From: Gemmataceae bacterium
GTDB taxonomy: Bacteria > Planctomycetota > Planctomycetia > Gemmatales > Gemmataceae
DNA: 11,352 bases
Direction: 5' to 3'
Assembly (NCBI GenBank): GCA_947490035.1
Contig: CANLGS010000056.1
Location: 1-11,352, forward strand
Positions 1 to 6,492 of this stretch are shown here, one piece after another. How positions within the stretch are numbered: the stretch's first letter is position 1; the number at the start of each line of letters is the position of its first letter. The position numbers and the translations under genes are program-made. The notes beneath the pieces are model-generated. The model did no database searches and was not told the origin of the DNA. It was given only the letters and a program-made list of their open reading frames with translations.

Positions 1-13
1 CGAAGCGCGGCCA

Positions 14-36
14 CCCTCTCCCGCAAGGGGAGAGGG
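14..36 (-). terminator. Hairpin downstream of rplQ, possible 3' end of the operon
   Basis: A perfect 9-bp stem (14-22 with 28-36, ccctctccc/gggagaggg) encloses a 5-base loop and begins 17 bases after the rplQ stop codon. No T-run follows on the transcribed strand, so it is not a textbook intrinsic terminator. It could be a Rho-dependent end, an RNA-protecting hairpin or a dispersed palindrome. The next gene lies outside the window, so I cannot tell whether the operon ends here. Confidence 0.45.
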
Positions 37-53
37 CCGGAAAGCACATCAAG

Positions 54-650
54 TCACGTCGTCGGGGGCGCGGCGGGCGCCTCGGTGGTCGCGGGCGGGG
101 TCGGCGCGGTCGCGACCGGCGCGGGGGCCAGAGCCGGTGCCGGGGCGACGGGCGCCGGACCCTTCTTCTGCACCTTCGTCTCGCCGGCCTTCAGCAGTTC
201 GATGACGGCCGTGCTGCCGCCGTCGCCGAGCCGCCGGTAGTGCTGCTTCATGATGCGGGTGTAACCGCCGGGCCGGGCCGCGTACCGCGGACCGATGTCG
301 CGGAACAGCTTCTTCAGCACCGTGTCGCCGGTGCTCTCGTCGTTCTTGTCCCAGATGCCGGTGCCGTGCGTCGGGCCGAGCAGCGCCATCGCCTGCCGGC
401 GGTAGTGCAGCGCCGCGGTCTTGGCCTTGCCCTCCTCGGCCTCGCCCTTGCCGGCGGCGCCGGCGATCACCGCGTTCGCCTTCTTCGCGAGCGTGATGAG
501 CTTCTCGACGAACGGCCGCATCTCCTTGGCCTTCGGCAGCGTGGTGACGATCTTCTCGTGCGTGATGAGCGCGCGCGTCAGGTTGCGGAACAGACTCCGC
601 CGGTGACTCGGCTTGCGGTTCAGGTGACGACCGCGTTTACCGTGGCGCAT
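54..650 (-). CDS. rplQ: 50S ribosomal protein L17 with Pro/Ala-rich tail
   Basis: Structural protein of the large ribosomal subunit. The N-terminus ([18 protein letters not shown], then the [20 protein letters not shown] stretch) is classic L17, as is [13 protein letters not shown] at about residues 121-133. The protein is 198 residues against roughly 120 in many bacteria. The excess comes from an Ala/Gly/Glu-rich insert at about 60-78, a second insert at about 92-110, and a tail at 163-198 made almost only of Pro, Ala, Thr and Val, which should be disordered. A GAGGG ribosome-binding site (657-661) lies 6 bases before the ATG. The gene is last in the cluster after rpoA, the normal alpha-operon order, but is separated from it by 263 bases holding a long inverted repeat. 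Confidence 0.97.
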   Translation of the reverse strand: MRHGKRGRHLNRKPSHRRSLFRNLTRALITHEKIVTTLPKAKEMRPFVEKLITLAKKANAVIAGAAGKGEAEEGKAKTAALHYRRQAMALLGPTHGTGIWDKNDESTGDTVLKKLFRDIGPRYAARPGGYTRIMKQHYRRLGDGGSTAVIELLKAGETKVQKKGPAPVAPAPALAPAPVATAPTPPATTEAPAAPPTT

Positions 651-751
651 GGCTTTCCCTCAAAAGGGTCAGGGGTAGGGAGTCAGGACGGATAAGAACC
701 CCGCGCCGTGCCAGGGGCCGCAGGGGATATCGCCAGAGATCAGAGCGAGTT

Positions 752-877
752 TTACCCCGGAGGGGTTACACTCCTCAGCCCAGGGCAACGCCCTGGGTAC
801 GCGACGCGTGCGCCGTGGTTCCCGATGCCCACCCAGGGCGTTGCCCTGGGCTGAGGAGTGTAACCCCTCCGGGGTAA
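752..877. repeat. Perfect 47-bp inverted repeat between rpoA and rplQ
   Basis: Bases 752-798 and 831-877 are exact reverse complements over 47 bases, with a 32-base loop (799-830). Each arm contains smaller palindromes (cccagggc-aac-gccctggg and cccc-gga-gggg), so either one long hairpin or several short ones could form in RNA, or a cruciform in DNA. It starts 36 bases after the rpoA stop codon and ends about 100 bases before rplQ. It is not built of heptamers and has no T-run. The rest of the 651-913 gap shows no gene and no convincing promoter. Confidence 0.95.
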
Positions 878-913
878 CGAACCAGAACACAACCTCGATC
901 CGTCGCGTGCGAA

Positions 914-1924
914 CTACGAGCGGCGCGGCGGGATTCGCATCCCGAGAGCCAGGCCGCGTTCTTCGAGCTTGGACTTCACTTCGCGCAACGTCGTCTCGCC
1001 GAAGTTGCGGACTTCCAGCAGTTCCTCCGGCGACCGGATCACCAGGTCGCGGACGGTCTGGATGCCTTCGGTTTCCAGGCAGTTCGTCGCCCGCACCGAC
1101 AGGTCGAGTTCGGCGAGGCTCATGTTCAACTTGCGGTCGAGTTCCGCGTTCTGCGCGTCCGCGACGGACGTGTTGCCGCCGATCTCGATCGACACCTCGT
1201 CCAGCGGCACTTCCGGCCCCGGCTCGGTGTACTGCACGAACGGGTTCAGGTGCTTGCGGAGAATCTTCGCGGCTTCCACGATCGCCATCTGCGGGGCGAG
1301 CGTGCCGTTGGTCCAGATTTCCATCACGAGCCGGTCGTAGTTCGTCTTCTGGCCGACGCGGGTCTCTTCGATGTCGTACTTCACGCGCACGACGGGCGAG
1401 AAGCTCGAATCGACCGGGATGACGCCGACCTCGCGCTCCTTGCCGGCGTTGTCTTCGGCCGTCCGGTACCCGCGACCGTTCTCGACGGTCATCTCCATCA
1501 CGAACGGCACGTCGCTGGTCAGCGTCGCGATGTGGTGTTCGGGGTTGATGATCTGAATCGACTCGTCGTGCTGCACGTCCACGCCGCGAACCGACCCGGC
1601 TTCGTGCTTCTGAATGCGGATCGTCTTCGGCTGGTCCGACAGGTTCTTCACCACGAGGCTCTTGACGTTCAGGATGATGTCCGTGACATCCTCCACCACG
1701 CCGGTGATGGTCGAAATCTCGTGCATCACGCCCTGAATCTTGACGCGCGTGATCGCGCTGCCTTCCAGGCTCGAGAGCAGGATGCGGCGGATGCTGTTGC
1801 CGATGGTCATGCCGAAGCCCTTCTCGAAGGGTTCGGCGTGGAACTTCCCGTAGATGTCGGTGAGCGAAGGGCGGTCGGCCTGGACCCGACTCGGCAGCTC
1901 TAATCCGCGCCAGCGAACGCGCAT
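914..1924 (-). CDS. rpoA: DNA-directed RNA polymerase subunit alpha
   Basis: Alpha subunit, which dimerises to nucleate RNA polymerase assembly and contacts promoter UP elements and activators. The N-terminal assembly domain covers about residues 15-235, with the [17 protein letters not shown] motif at 42-58 and [14 protein letters not shown] at 77-90. A linker of about 30 residues follows, then the C-terminal DNA-binding domain at about 265-330 ([12 protein letters not shown], with R278 matching E. coli R265; then [16 protein letters not shown] and GLALGM). The length, 336 residues, is typical. A TTG two codons upstream (1928-1930) is possible, but AGGAGG lies 7 bases before the ATG and almost touches the TTG, so the ATG is chosen. 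The stop is TAG. Order rpsK-rpsD-rpoA-rplQ is standard. Confidence 0.98.
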   Translation of the reverse strand: MRVRWRGLELPSRVQADRPSLTDIYGKFHAEPFEKGFGMTIGNSIRRILLSSLEGSAITRVKIQGVMHEISTITGVVEDVTDIILNVKSLVVKNLSDQPKTIRIQKHEAGSVRGVDVQHDESIQIINPEHHIATLTSDVPFVMEMTVENGRGYRTAEDNAGKEREVGVIPVDSSFSPVVRVKYDIEETRVGQKTNYDRLVMEIWTNGTLAPQMAIVEAAKILRKHLNPFVQYTEPGPEVPLDEVSIEIGGNTSVADAQNAELDRKLNMSLAELDLSVRATNCLETEGIQTVRDLVIRSPEELLEVRNFGETTLREVKSKLEERGLALGMRIPPRRS

Positions 1925-1931
1925 GTTCAAT

Positions 1932-1957
1932 CCTCCTGCCGTCGGCTTTCCGCCGGC
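1932..1957 (-). promoter_or_regulatory. Strong rpoA Shine-Dalgarno with a hairpin immediately upstream
   Basis: On the transcribed strand a perfect AGGAGG (1932-1937) lies 7 bases before the rpoA ATG and fixes that start. Just before it, 1938-1945 and 1950-1957 can form an 8-bp GC stem with one mismatch and a 4-base loop, ending next to the Shine-Dalgarno. Whether the hairpin affects initiation cannot be judged from sequence. Confidence 0.6.
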
Positions 1958-2031
1958 ACCCGCGACCGAGGTGACGACGAACCAGACGGCGATTTAGCGA
2001 AACAACACCGGCGGTCGCGGCCGGAAGCCTT

Positions 2032-2112
2032 GGTGAACCGCGACCGTAAGGGAGCGGGTGTTGGCGAGTGGGGTCGCCAGCGCCACCCGCTCCCTTACGG
2101 TCGCGGTTCACC
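2032..2112. repeat. Perfect 29-bp inverted repeat between rpsD and rpoA
   Basis: Bases 2032-2060 and 2084-2112 are exact reverse complements over 29 bases. The 23-base loop contains a further 6-bp hairpin (tggcga 2062-2067, tcgcca 2074-2079). The rpsD-proximal end is 5 bases after the rpsD stop codon, and the other end is about 107 bases before the rpoA start. There is no T-run on either side. The arms are not heptameric. Nothing gene-like is seen in the remainder of the gap, 1958-2031. Confidence 0.95.
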
Positions 2113-2117
2113 CGGAA

Positions 2118-2756
2118 TTATCGCGTGGCGATTTCGATGATGAGCTGCTCGCGGATGTCCGTGATGCGCTCGTCCGTATCCTGGCGGCTCGGCATGCGAA
2201 CCATGCGGCCTTCGGGCAAGTCCTGGGTGCCGGTCAGTTCGAGGTAGTCGGGGACGCGGACCGCGCCCTTCGCGAGGATCTCGCGCGCCATCTTCAGGCT
2301 GCCGTCGCGCAGCTTCACCTTGATGACATCGCCCGGCTTAACCAGCATGCTCGGGATGTCGCACTTCACGCCGTTAATCAGGATGTGCCCGTGGGCGACC
2401 ATCTGGCGGCCGGAGTTGCGGTTGATCGCGAACCCGAGCCGGTGGACGACGTTGTCGAGCCGGCGCTCCAGAATCGAGAGCAACTGCTCGCCGGTGTTAC
2501 CGGTGGCGCGCGTCGCGAGCTGGTAGTAGCGGCGGAACTGCGCTTCGAGCACGCCGTAGAACCGCTTGAGCTTCTGCTTCTCGCGGAGGCGGATGCCGTA
2601 CTCGGAGGTCTTGCTGCGGCGAAGGCCGTGCATACCGGGCGGCGGCTTCTCGCGGTCGATCGGGCACTTCGGGCTGAAGCACCGGTCGCCCTTGAGGAAC
2701 AGTTTCATCTGTTCCCGCCGGCACATCTTGCAAACGGGGTCTGTGTTACGCGCCAT
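2118..2756 (-). CDS. rpsD: 30S ribosomal protein S4, zinc-binding form
   Basis: Primary 16S rRNA-binding protein that starts assembly of the small-subunit body. The N-terminus MARNTDPVCKMCRREQ is typical. Cysteines at 9, 12, 26 and 31 give the CX2C-X13-CX4C zinc knuckle of the 'C+' S4 form, as in Thermus. The S4 RNA-binding domain spans about residues 100-165 (RRLDNVVHRLGFA, then HGHILINGVKCDIPS), and the end REQLIIEIATR matches the family. The length is 212 residues. The ATG at 2756 is chosen by family match. An in-frame GTG at 2771 would add five atypical residues. Neither has a Shine-Dalgarno: the 20 bases before the ATG are pyrimidine-rich. Confidence 0.97.
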   Translation of the reverse strand: MARNTDPVCKMCRREQMKLFLKGDRCFSPKCPIDREKPPPGMHGLRRSKTSEYGIRLREKQKLKRFYGVLEAQFRRYYQLATRATGNTGEQLLSILERRLDNVVHRLGFAINRNSGRQMVAHGHILINGVKCDIPSMLVKPGDVIKVKLRDGSLKMAREILAKGAVRVPDYLELTGTQDLPEGRMVRMPSRQDTDERITDIREQLIIEIATR

Positions 2757-2793
2757 GGTGTGGGAGGACACAAGAACCAGGGGTCAGTTGGCG

Positions 2794-2978
2794 CGACGAA
2801 CCGTTCGTCGGCCGAAACGCGAAGGTCGGTGTCCGTTGAGATGGCTCCCCGGCGAACCCCAGAGTCGGAACGGGGAGGGGCATAGCAACGTCGAAGTCAG
2901 GCTCCCGCGGCAGAACGCCCGCAGAATCCTGACTTCCGACACCTGACCCGCGGAGACCGGACCGCAAAGCGGTCCGGT
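2794..2978. repeat. Cluster of four hairpins in the rpsK-rpsD gap
   Basis: The 232-base gap (2757-2988) has no gene. It holds cgacgaa/ttcgtcg (2794-2800 with 2804-2810, 3-base loop); ctccccg/cggggag (2845-2851 with 2871-2877); gaagtcagg/cctgacttc (2893-2901 with 2928-2936, extendable by 3 bp across a 1-base bulge); and a tight 10-bp stem with an AAA loop, accggaccgc/gcggtccggt (2956-2965 with 2969-2978). The last lies 10 bases after the rpsK stop. None is followed by a T-run. Confidence 0.8.
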
Positions 2979-2988
2979 GCGGTCGCAC

Positions 2989-3369
2989 TTAGACGCGCCG
3001 CTTTTTGGGCGGGCGGCAACCGTTGTGCGGAAGCGGCGTCACGTCTTCGATGGCCTTGACGTTCAGCCCGGAGGCTTGCAGCGCGGTGACGGCGGACTCG
3101 CGCCCGGCGCCCGGCCCCTTGACGCGCACTTCGACTTCCTTGACGCCGAACTTGGACGCCTTGGAGGCGCACTCTTCGGCGGCCCGCTGCGCCGCGAACG
3201 GCGTGCTTTTGCGGCTGCCCTTGAACCCGACCGCACCGCCCGACGAGTGGCACAGCGTGTCGCCGTTCGTGTCGGTGATGGTGATGATCGTGTTGTTGAA
3301 CGTGCTCTGCACGTGGGCGATGCCGCGACTGACGTTGCGGCGGGCCTTCTTCTTCTTGCTCTTTGCCAT
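2989..3369 (-). CDS. rpsK: 30S ribosomal protein S11
   Basis: Small-subunit platform protein next to the E site. The 126-residue product has the usual basic N-terminus ([20 protein letters not shown]), then [36 protein letters not shown], the [10 protein letters not shown] motif near residue 90, and the basic end [12 protein letters not shown]. The length is close to the family norm with no insert. No Shine-Dalgarno is visible before the ATG: the nearest purine run (AAGAG) ends about 13 bases away, inside the arm of an inverted repeat. It sits between rpsM and rpsD as in most bacteria. Confidence 0.97.
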   Translation of the reverse strand: MAKSKKKKARRNVSRGIAHVQSTFNNTIITITDTNGDTLCHSSGGAVGFKGSRKSTPFAAQRAAEECASKASKFGVKEVEVRVKGPGAGRESAVTALQASGLNVKAIEDVTPLPHNGCRPPKKRRV

Positions 3370-3381
3370 GATCGGCTTTTA

Positions 3382-3492
3382 GCTCTTGGCTGTTAGCTGT
3401 TTGCTGTTTGCTGTTTGCAAAACCCAAACCGGCGACTGAGCTGCGGGGAAGCCGATTCTGGCTAACGGCCAACAGCTAACAGCCAACGGCTT
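3382..3492. repeat. Heptamer inverted repeat between rpsM and rpsK
   Basis: From 3389 to 3416 the sequence is four tandem 7-base units (gctgtta, then gctgttt three times). The opposite arm from 3461 is also heptameric (gctaacg, gccaaca, gctaaca, gccaacg). The core, 3387-3402 with 3471-3486, is a perfect 16-bp inverted match; flanking bases pair imperfectly. The element ends about 3 bases after the rpsM stop codon and begins about 12 bases before the rpsK ATG, so it fills the gap. Confidence 0.9.
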
Positions 3493-3495
3493 CCA

Positions 3496-3879
3496 CTACC
3501 GCATGTCCTTGACGCCCTTCTTGCCGGCGACCGTCTTGCGGATGCCCTTGCGGGTGCGGGCGTTCGTCTTGGAGCGCTGGCCGCGGACCGGCAGGTTCTT
3601 GCGGTGCCGTTCGCCACGGTAGCACTTGATTTCCTTGAGCCGCGCGATGTTCGAGCCTTCGACGCGGCGGAGCGGCCCCTCGACGAGGTACTCCTTGTCG
3701 AGCAGCACGGCGATCTCGGCGATCTCTTTGTCGGTCAGCTCTTTGGCCCGCCGCTGCGGGTCGATCTTGAGCTTGTCGCACACTTCCAAGGACGTCGTCG
3801 GCCCGATCCCGCGGATGTACCGCAGCGAGATGTGGGTCGGCTTGTCCGGCGGAAGGTCAACGCCTTGAATACGGGGCAT
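3496..3879 (-). CDS. rpsM: 30S ribosomal protein S13
   Basis: Small-subunit head protein that contacts the large subunit and the P-site tRNA. The 127-residue product has the normal start MPRIQGVDLPPDKP, the helix-hairpin-helix stretch SLRYIRGIGPTTS at about 18-30, and the C-terminal basic motif RGERHRKNLPVRGQRSKTNARTR broken here only by family variation, ending KKGVKDMR. Its length is normal. The bases before the ATG (gaaaactaccc) hold no Shine-Dalgarno, and the arm of a heptamer inverted repeat starts 10 bases upstream. It follows rpmJ as in the canonical alpha operon. Confidence 0.97.
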   Translation of the reverse strand: MPRIQGVDLPPDKPTHISLRYIRGIGPTTSLEVCDKLKIDPQRRAKELTDKEIAEIAVLLDKEYLVEGPLRRVEGSNIARLKEIKCYRGERHRKNLPVRGQRSKTNARTRKGIRKTVAGKKGVKDMR

Positions 3880-3889
3880 GGGTAGTTTT

Positions 3890-3996
3890 CAGTGTTCAGT
3901 ATTCGGTGTTCAGTAAAGCAGGTTCAGACCTCGGCGTCCGGTTTCAGAGAACCGCTTGGTTCGGCCTGAAAACTGGACACGGAAAACTGAACACTG
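3890..3996. repeat. Heptamer inverted repeat between rpmJ and rpsM
   Basis: The left arm from 3890 reads as 7-base units (cagtgtt, cagtatt, cggtgtt). The right arm from 3966 reads ctgaaaa, ctggaca, cggaaaa, ctgaaca, ctg. The outer 11 bases pair perfectly (3890-3900 with 3986-3996) and the inner units pair with mismatches. A nested hairpin lies in the middle (gaacc-gctt-ggttc, 3949-3962, flanked by tttcag/ctgaaa). The element ends 6 bases after the rpmJ stop and begins 10 bases before the rpsM ATG. Confidence 0.85.
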
Positions 3997-4002
3997 CGCC
4001 GA

Positions 4003-4116
4003 TTAGCCTTGCCGCTGCTTGTGCCGCGGGTCTTCGCAGATCACGCGCACGACACCCTTCCGCTTGATGAGCTTGCACTTGTCGCAGATCCGTCGCACGC
4101 TGGCTCGCACCTTCAT
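4003..4116 (-). CDS. rpmJ: 50S ribosomal protein L36
   Basis: Smallest large-subunit protein, a zinc ribbon on 23S rRNA. The 37-residue product starts [21 protein letters not shown] and ends [11 protein letters not shown]. The zinc ligands C11, C14, C27 and H32 of the standard (zinc-containing) L36 are all present. The length is exactly typical. A much longer open frame runs in from upstream, but only this portion resembles a protein family. No clear Shine-Dalgarno is seen (ttgggtgcccc before the ATG). infA, which often precedes rpmJ, is not between it and map. Confidence 0.96.
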   Translation of the reverse strand: MKVRASVRRICDKCKLIKRKGVVRVICEDPRHKQRQG

Positions 4117-4199
4117 GGGGCACCCAAAGTCCGAAAAAGCCGTACACTTCCGGTAAACCTTCAATCTAGCGGGGGCCACAAAACCGACAAGTGGCAGAT

Positions 4200-4239
4200 G
4201 GCGGATTCTTGCCTTCCGCCTGCGAAGCCGCAAGCGGCT
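4200..4239. repeat. Two small hairpins and a solitary repeat arm at the end of map
   Basis: A 6-bp stem (ggcgga 4200-4205, tccgcc 4215-4220) and a second 6-bp stem with a 2-base loop (4226-4239) that overlaps the map stop codon. Bases 4219-4239 match 6532-6552, one arm of the secY-adk inverted repeat, at 20 of 21 positions. Here I find no opposing arm in the gap, so this looks like a solo copy. The remainder of the 4117-4199 gap shows nothing recognisable and no infA. Confidence 0.7.
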
Positions 4240-5054
4240 CATTTCACCTCGTCGTCGAACGCGCCCTCGTCGGCGGTGATGATGAACACGCCGTTGGCCG
4301 TCAGCGCCAGCGTGTGCTCGACGTGAACGCTCGCGAGCCGGTCGCGCGTCACCACGGTCCACTGGTCGCCGAGCGTGTCCACCTCCGCCCGCCGCATGTT
4401 CACCATCGGCTCCACCGCGAGCGTCAGCCCCGGTTCGAGGCGAAAGTCGGCCTTGCGCGTCTCGTGATCGACGTAGTTCGGCACCTGCGGGTTCTCGTGC
4501 ATCGTGCGGCCGATGCCGTGCCCGACGTAGGACGTGACCACGCTGAACCCGGCCTTCTCGACGTGCCGCTGCATCTCGCTCGCGACCTGACTCCACCACC
4601 GGCGCCGCGGCAGCAAATCAATCGCGATTTGCAGCGTCTCCTCGCCCACCTTCAAGAGCCGCGCCTTCTCAGGCGACACCACCCCAATCGGAATCGTGAT
4701 GGCGCGGTCGGCGCACCAGCCGTTGAGCTTGCACGCGGTATCGACCTTCAGCAGGTCGCCTTCCTTCAGAACGCGCTGACCGGGGATGCCGTGAACAACC
4801 TGTTCGTTGACGCTCAAGCACGTGACCGCAGGGAACGGCGTCTTGCCCGGATAGCCCTTGAACAAGGGGATCGCCATGTGCGCCGTGTAGAACGCCTCGA
4901 CCGCCTGGTCAATCTCGATGGTCTTCGCGCCCGGCTTGGCGAGGTCGCGGCAAATCTTCAGCGCGCGCGCGACGAGTTTGCCCGCCTCGCGCATGAGCGC
5001 GATCTCGCGGGCGGACTTCAGTTCCGGCGGCCGGTTGGTGTTAGGTCTCAGCAT
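4239..5054 (-). CDS. map: Type I methionine aminopeptidase
   Basis: Removes the initiator methionine from new proteins at the ribosome exit. The 271-residue product has the pita-bread fold motifs: [12 protein letters not shown] with substrate-binding H88, the metal ligands D105 ([11 protein letters not shown]) and D116, [10 protein letters not shown] with H179 and H186, E215 in LAVEPMVN and E246 in [10 protein letters not shown]. All five metal ligands are present, so it should be active. It lacks the N-terminal SH3-binding zinc extension of longer forms. The ATG at 5054 is chosen because family similarity begins shortly after ([15 protein letters not shown]). An open frame continues to 5132, but that part is translated repeat DNA. 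No Shine-Dalgarno is visible, and a 31-bp repeat arm starts 6 bases upstream. Confidence 0.97.
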   Translation of the reverse strand: MLRPNTNRPPELKSAREIALMREAGKLVARALKICRDLAKPGAKTIEIDQAVEAFYTAHMAIPLFKGYPGKTPFPAVTCLSVNEQVVHGIPGQRVLKEGDLLKVDTACKLNGWCADRAITIPIGVVSPEKARLLKVGEETLQIAIDLLPRRRWWSQVASEMQRHVEKAGFSVVTSYVGHGIGRTMHENPQVPNYVDHETRKADFRLEPGLTLAVEPMVNMRRAEVDTLGDQWTVVTRDRLASVHVEHTLALTANGVFIITADEGAFDDEVK

Positions 5055-5060
5055 CGTTGA

Positions 5061-5166
5061 AATTCGGAGTGCGGAATTCGGAACGCGGAATGAAAAGACA
5101 AAAGCAGAAGGCGGCGCAGCGGTTGTCTGCATTCAATTCCGCGTTCCGAATTCCGCACTCCGAATT
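5061..5166. repeat. Perfect 31-bp heptamer inverted repeat between the tRNA and map
   Basis: Bases 5061-5091 and 5136-5166 are exact reverse complements over 31 bases, enclosing a 44-base loop. Each arm is four 7-base units: attcgga, gtgcgga, attcgga, acgcgga on one side, and the complementary units on the other. It begins 6 bases before the map ATG and ends 9 bases from the tRNA 3' end, filling the gap. There is no T-run, so it is an unlikely intrinsic terminator for the tRNA. Confidence 0.96.
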
Positions 5167-5175
5167 ATACGAAAG

Positions 5176-5247
5176 TCCTCCCGGTCGGAATCGAACCGAC
5201 GACCTGCAACTTATAAGGATGCGGCTCTGCCCCTGAGCTACGGGAGG
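5176..5247 (-). tRNA. tRNA, predicted tRNA-Ile with anticodon UAU
   Basis: A full cloverleaf can be folded by hand. The 7-bp acceptor (cctcccg/cgggagg) is perfect, the D stem is gctc/gagc with a 7-base loop, and the T stem is gtcgg/ccgac with the standard TTCGATT loop. The variable loop has 5 bases, the discriminator is A, and CCA is not encoded. The anticodon loop is CTTATAA, giving UAU, which would read the Ile codon AUA. The anticodon stem gcatc/gttgc has one T-T mismatch (position 30-40). Most bacteria read AUA with a lysidine-modified CAU tRNA, so UAU is unusual. The gene lies in the same direction as the operon, between the unknown gene and map. The 63 bases upstream show no convincing promoter. 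Confidence 0.87.
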
Positions 5248-5310
5248 CGCGAATCCGACGTATGCCGTCGCGTATCATCGCAGCCTCCCTTCGCGGTTCG
5301 GGTTGGTGGT

Positions 5311-5805
5311 TCACCGCCGGTACGCGTCGATCCAACTGAGCGTAACGAGCTTCGAACCATTGAGCAGGTTCGGCGGAAACCGCAGTTCGATCGCCTTGTC
5401 GGTCTGCACGATCTTGATATCGAGCGTGCCCCCGGACTCGTCGGGTACCATCTCTTTTTCGCCCTCGCCCTTCGCGCCGAGGAACGCGAACGGCACCTTG
5501 CCGGACGACTTGATCGACCCGGCCGCCACCACGCGGTCCGTCGCGAGCCGGAAATTCTCCAGGCTCTTGAAGCCCTTTCCGTCCTCGTAAGTCAGCAGAA
5601 TCACGACCTCTCTCGGCCACGCGCCTTCTTTGAGGTTGATCGTCGCGCCGCCGATGCCGCGCGTGCTAGTGACCGTGAATACAACTTTGTTCTTCTCGAC
5701 GCTCGCCGCGACCTTGTCGGCGGGGCGCGAGAAATCGGTGTACGAGAACTCCGGTTTCACCGGGTCGGCGCCGGACGCGAGCAAGGCAAGAGTGAAGACC
5801 AACAC
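5311..5805 (-). CDS. Hypothetical protein, probably exported, in operon with adk
   Basis: I do not recognise a named family. The 164-residue product begins with a short hydrophobic stretch (MLVFTLALLASGADP) that may be a signal peptide, although it has no positive charge at its start. The rest alternates short hydrophobic and polar stretches (KNKVVFTVTSTRGIGGATINL, then VVILLTYEDGKGF, TLDIKIVQTDKAIELRFP), suggesting a beta-sandwich, and ends LSWIDAYRR. The GTG at 5805 is the only sensible start: the adk stop codon is in the same frame 12 bases upstream, and GGAGG (5811-5815) lies 5 bases before it. The tight spacing means it is co-transcribed with adk. Such a gene is not a standard member of this cluster. 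There is no evidence for a function. Confidence 0.85.
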   Translation of the reverse strand: MLVFTLALLASGADPVKPEFSYTDFSRPADKVAASVEKNKVVFTVTSTRGIGGATINLKEGAWPREVVILLTYEDGKGFKSLENFRLATDRVVAAGSIKSSGKVPFAFLGAKGEGEKEMVPDESGGTLDIKIVQTDKAIELRFPPNLLNGSKLVTLSWIDAYRR

Positions 5806-5817
5806 GCCGACCTCCGG

Positions 5818-6468
5818 TTACTGACCGAGTGCCTTCAAGATGTTTGCGAAGATCACGTCCGGCGTTTGAGTCGCGTCGATGTCGCGGACGAGGTTCAGTT
5901 TCCGGTAGTGGTCGAGCAGCGCGTCGGTGTTCTTGTGGAACTCGCCGAGGCGCCGGCGGATCGTCTCTTCCAAGTCGTCGTCGCGCACGATCAGCGGCGT
6001 GCCGCACAGGTCGCAGGTGCCCGGCGCCTTCGGCGGGCGTGCCGCGGAGTGGAAGCACGCGCCGCACGCCGGGTTCGAGCAGCACCGCCGCCCGCTGATC
6101 CGCCGCACCACCTCTTCGTCCGCGATGTCCAGGTCGATGACCGCCGTCAGTGGGAGGTGTTCCTGCGTCCGCAAGGCGTCGAACGCAATGGCCTGGGAGT
6201 ACGTCCGCGGGTAGCCGTCGAGCACGAACCGCTCCGGCTTGACCGCGCTGCGGAACAACTCGGCCACCACGTCGTTGACGATCGGGTCGGGGACGAGCAG
6301 CCCCTGGTCCATCATCGGCTTCACCTGCCGGCCCATCGCGGTGTCGCGGCCGATGGCGTCGCGGAACATCGCGCCGGTGCCGATGGCCGTGAGGCCGAAG
6401 TGCTTCACGAGTCGCTCGGCCTGCGTGCCCTTGCCGCTGCCCGGAGGTCCGACGAGCACCAGTCGCAT
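5818..6468 (-). CDS. adk: Adenylate kinase, long form with cysteine-rich LID
   Basis: Catalyses ATP + AMP to 2 ADP in the cytoplasm and sets the adenylate energy charge. The 216-residue product has the P-loop GPPGSGKGT at 7-15, the AMP-binding segment TGAMFRDAI at about 31-39 (most relatives have Asp where A33 stands), FVLDGYPRT at 81-89, and GRR at 126-128 opening the LID. The LID holds C129, C130, C135, C138, C152 and C155, consistent with a bound zinc as in many Gram-positive and planctomycete forms. The long-form LID spans about 126-165, followed by VRDDDLEETIRRRL. AAGGTG lies 7 bases before the ATG. The secY-adk-map order is common outside Proteobacteria. Confidence 0.97.
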   Translation of the reverse strand: MRLVLVGPPGSGKGTQAERLVKHFGLTAIGTGAMFRDAIGRDTAMGRQVKPMMDQGLLVPDPIVNDVVAELFRSAVKPERFVLDGYPRTYSQAIAFDALRTQEHLPLTAVIDLDIADEEVVRRISGRRCCSNPACGACFHSAARPPKAPGTCDLCGTPLIVRDDDLEETIRRRLGEFHKNTDALLDHYRKLNLVRDIDATQTPDVIFANILKALGQ

Positions 6469-6492
6469 GACCCGTCACCTTGCGAAAAGATG

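Noticed and set aside
1925..1930. TTG start for rpoA two codons upstream of the ATG
   Set aside because: The AGGAGG would be only 1 base from the TTG but is 7 bases from the ATG.
669..2111. A 480-codon minus-strand open frame
   Set aside because: It overlaps rpoA in another frame, is Arg-rich with no family motif, and runs through both inverted repeats. It is a by-product of high GC.
2757..2771. GTG start for rpsD
   Set aside because: It adds MSSHT before the conserved MARN start of S4 and has no better ribosome-binding site.
3389..3418. CRISPR-like tandem repeat
   Set aside because: The units are 7 bases, directly abutting, without spacers.
5055..5132. A longer map start giving 26 extra residues
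   Set aside because: The extra codons are the translation of the inverted repeat (RVPNSALRIS) and its loop, have no ribosome-binding site, and do not resemble methionine aminopeptidase.
5248..5310. A promoter for the tRNA
   Set aside because: Only weak -10-like matches (gatacg, catacg) without a matched -35 were seen.
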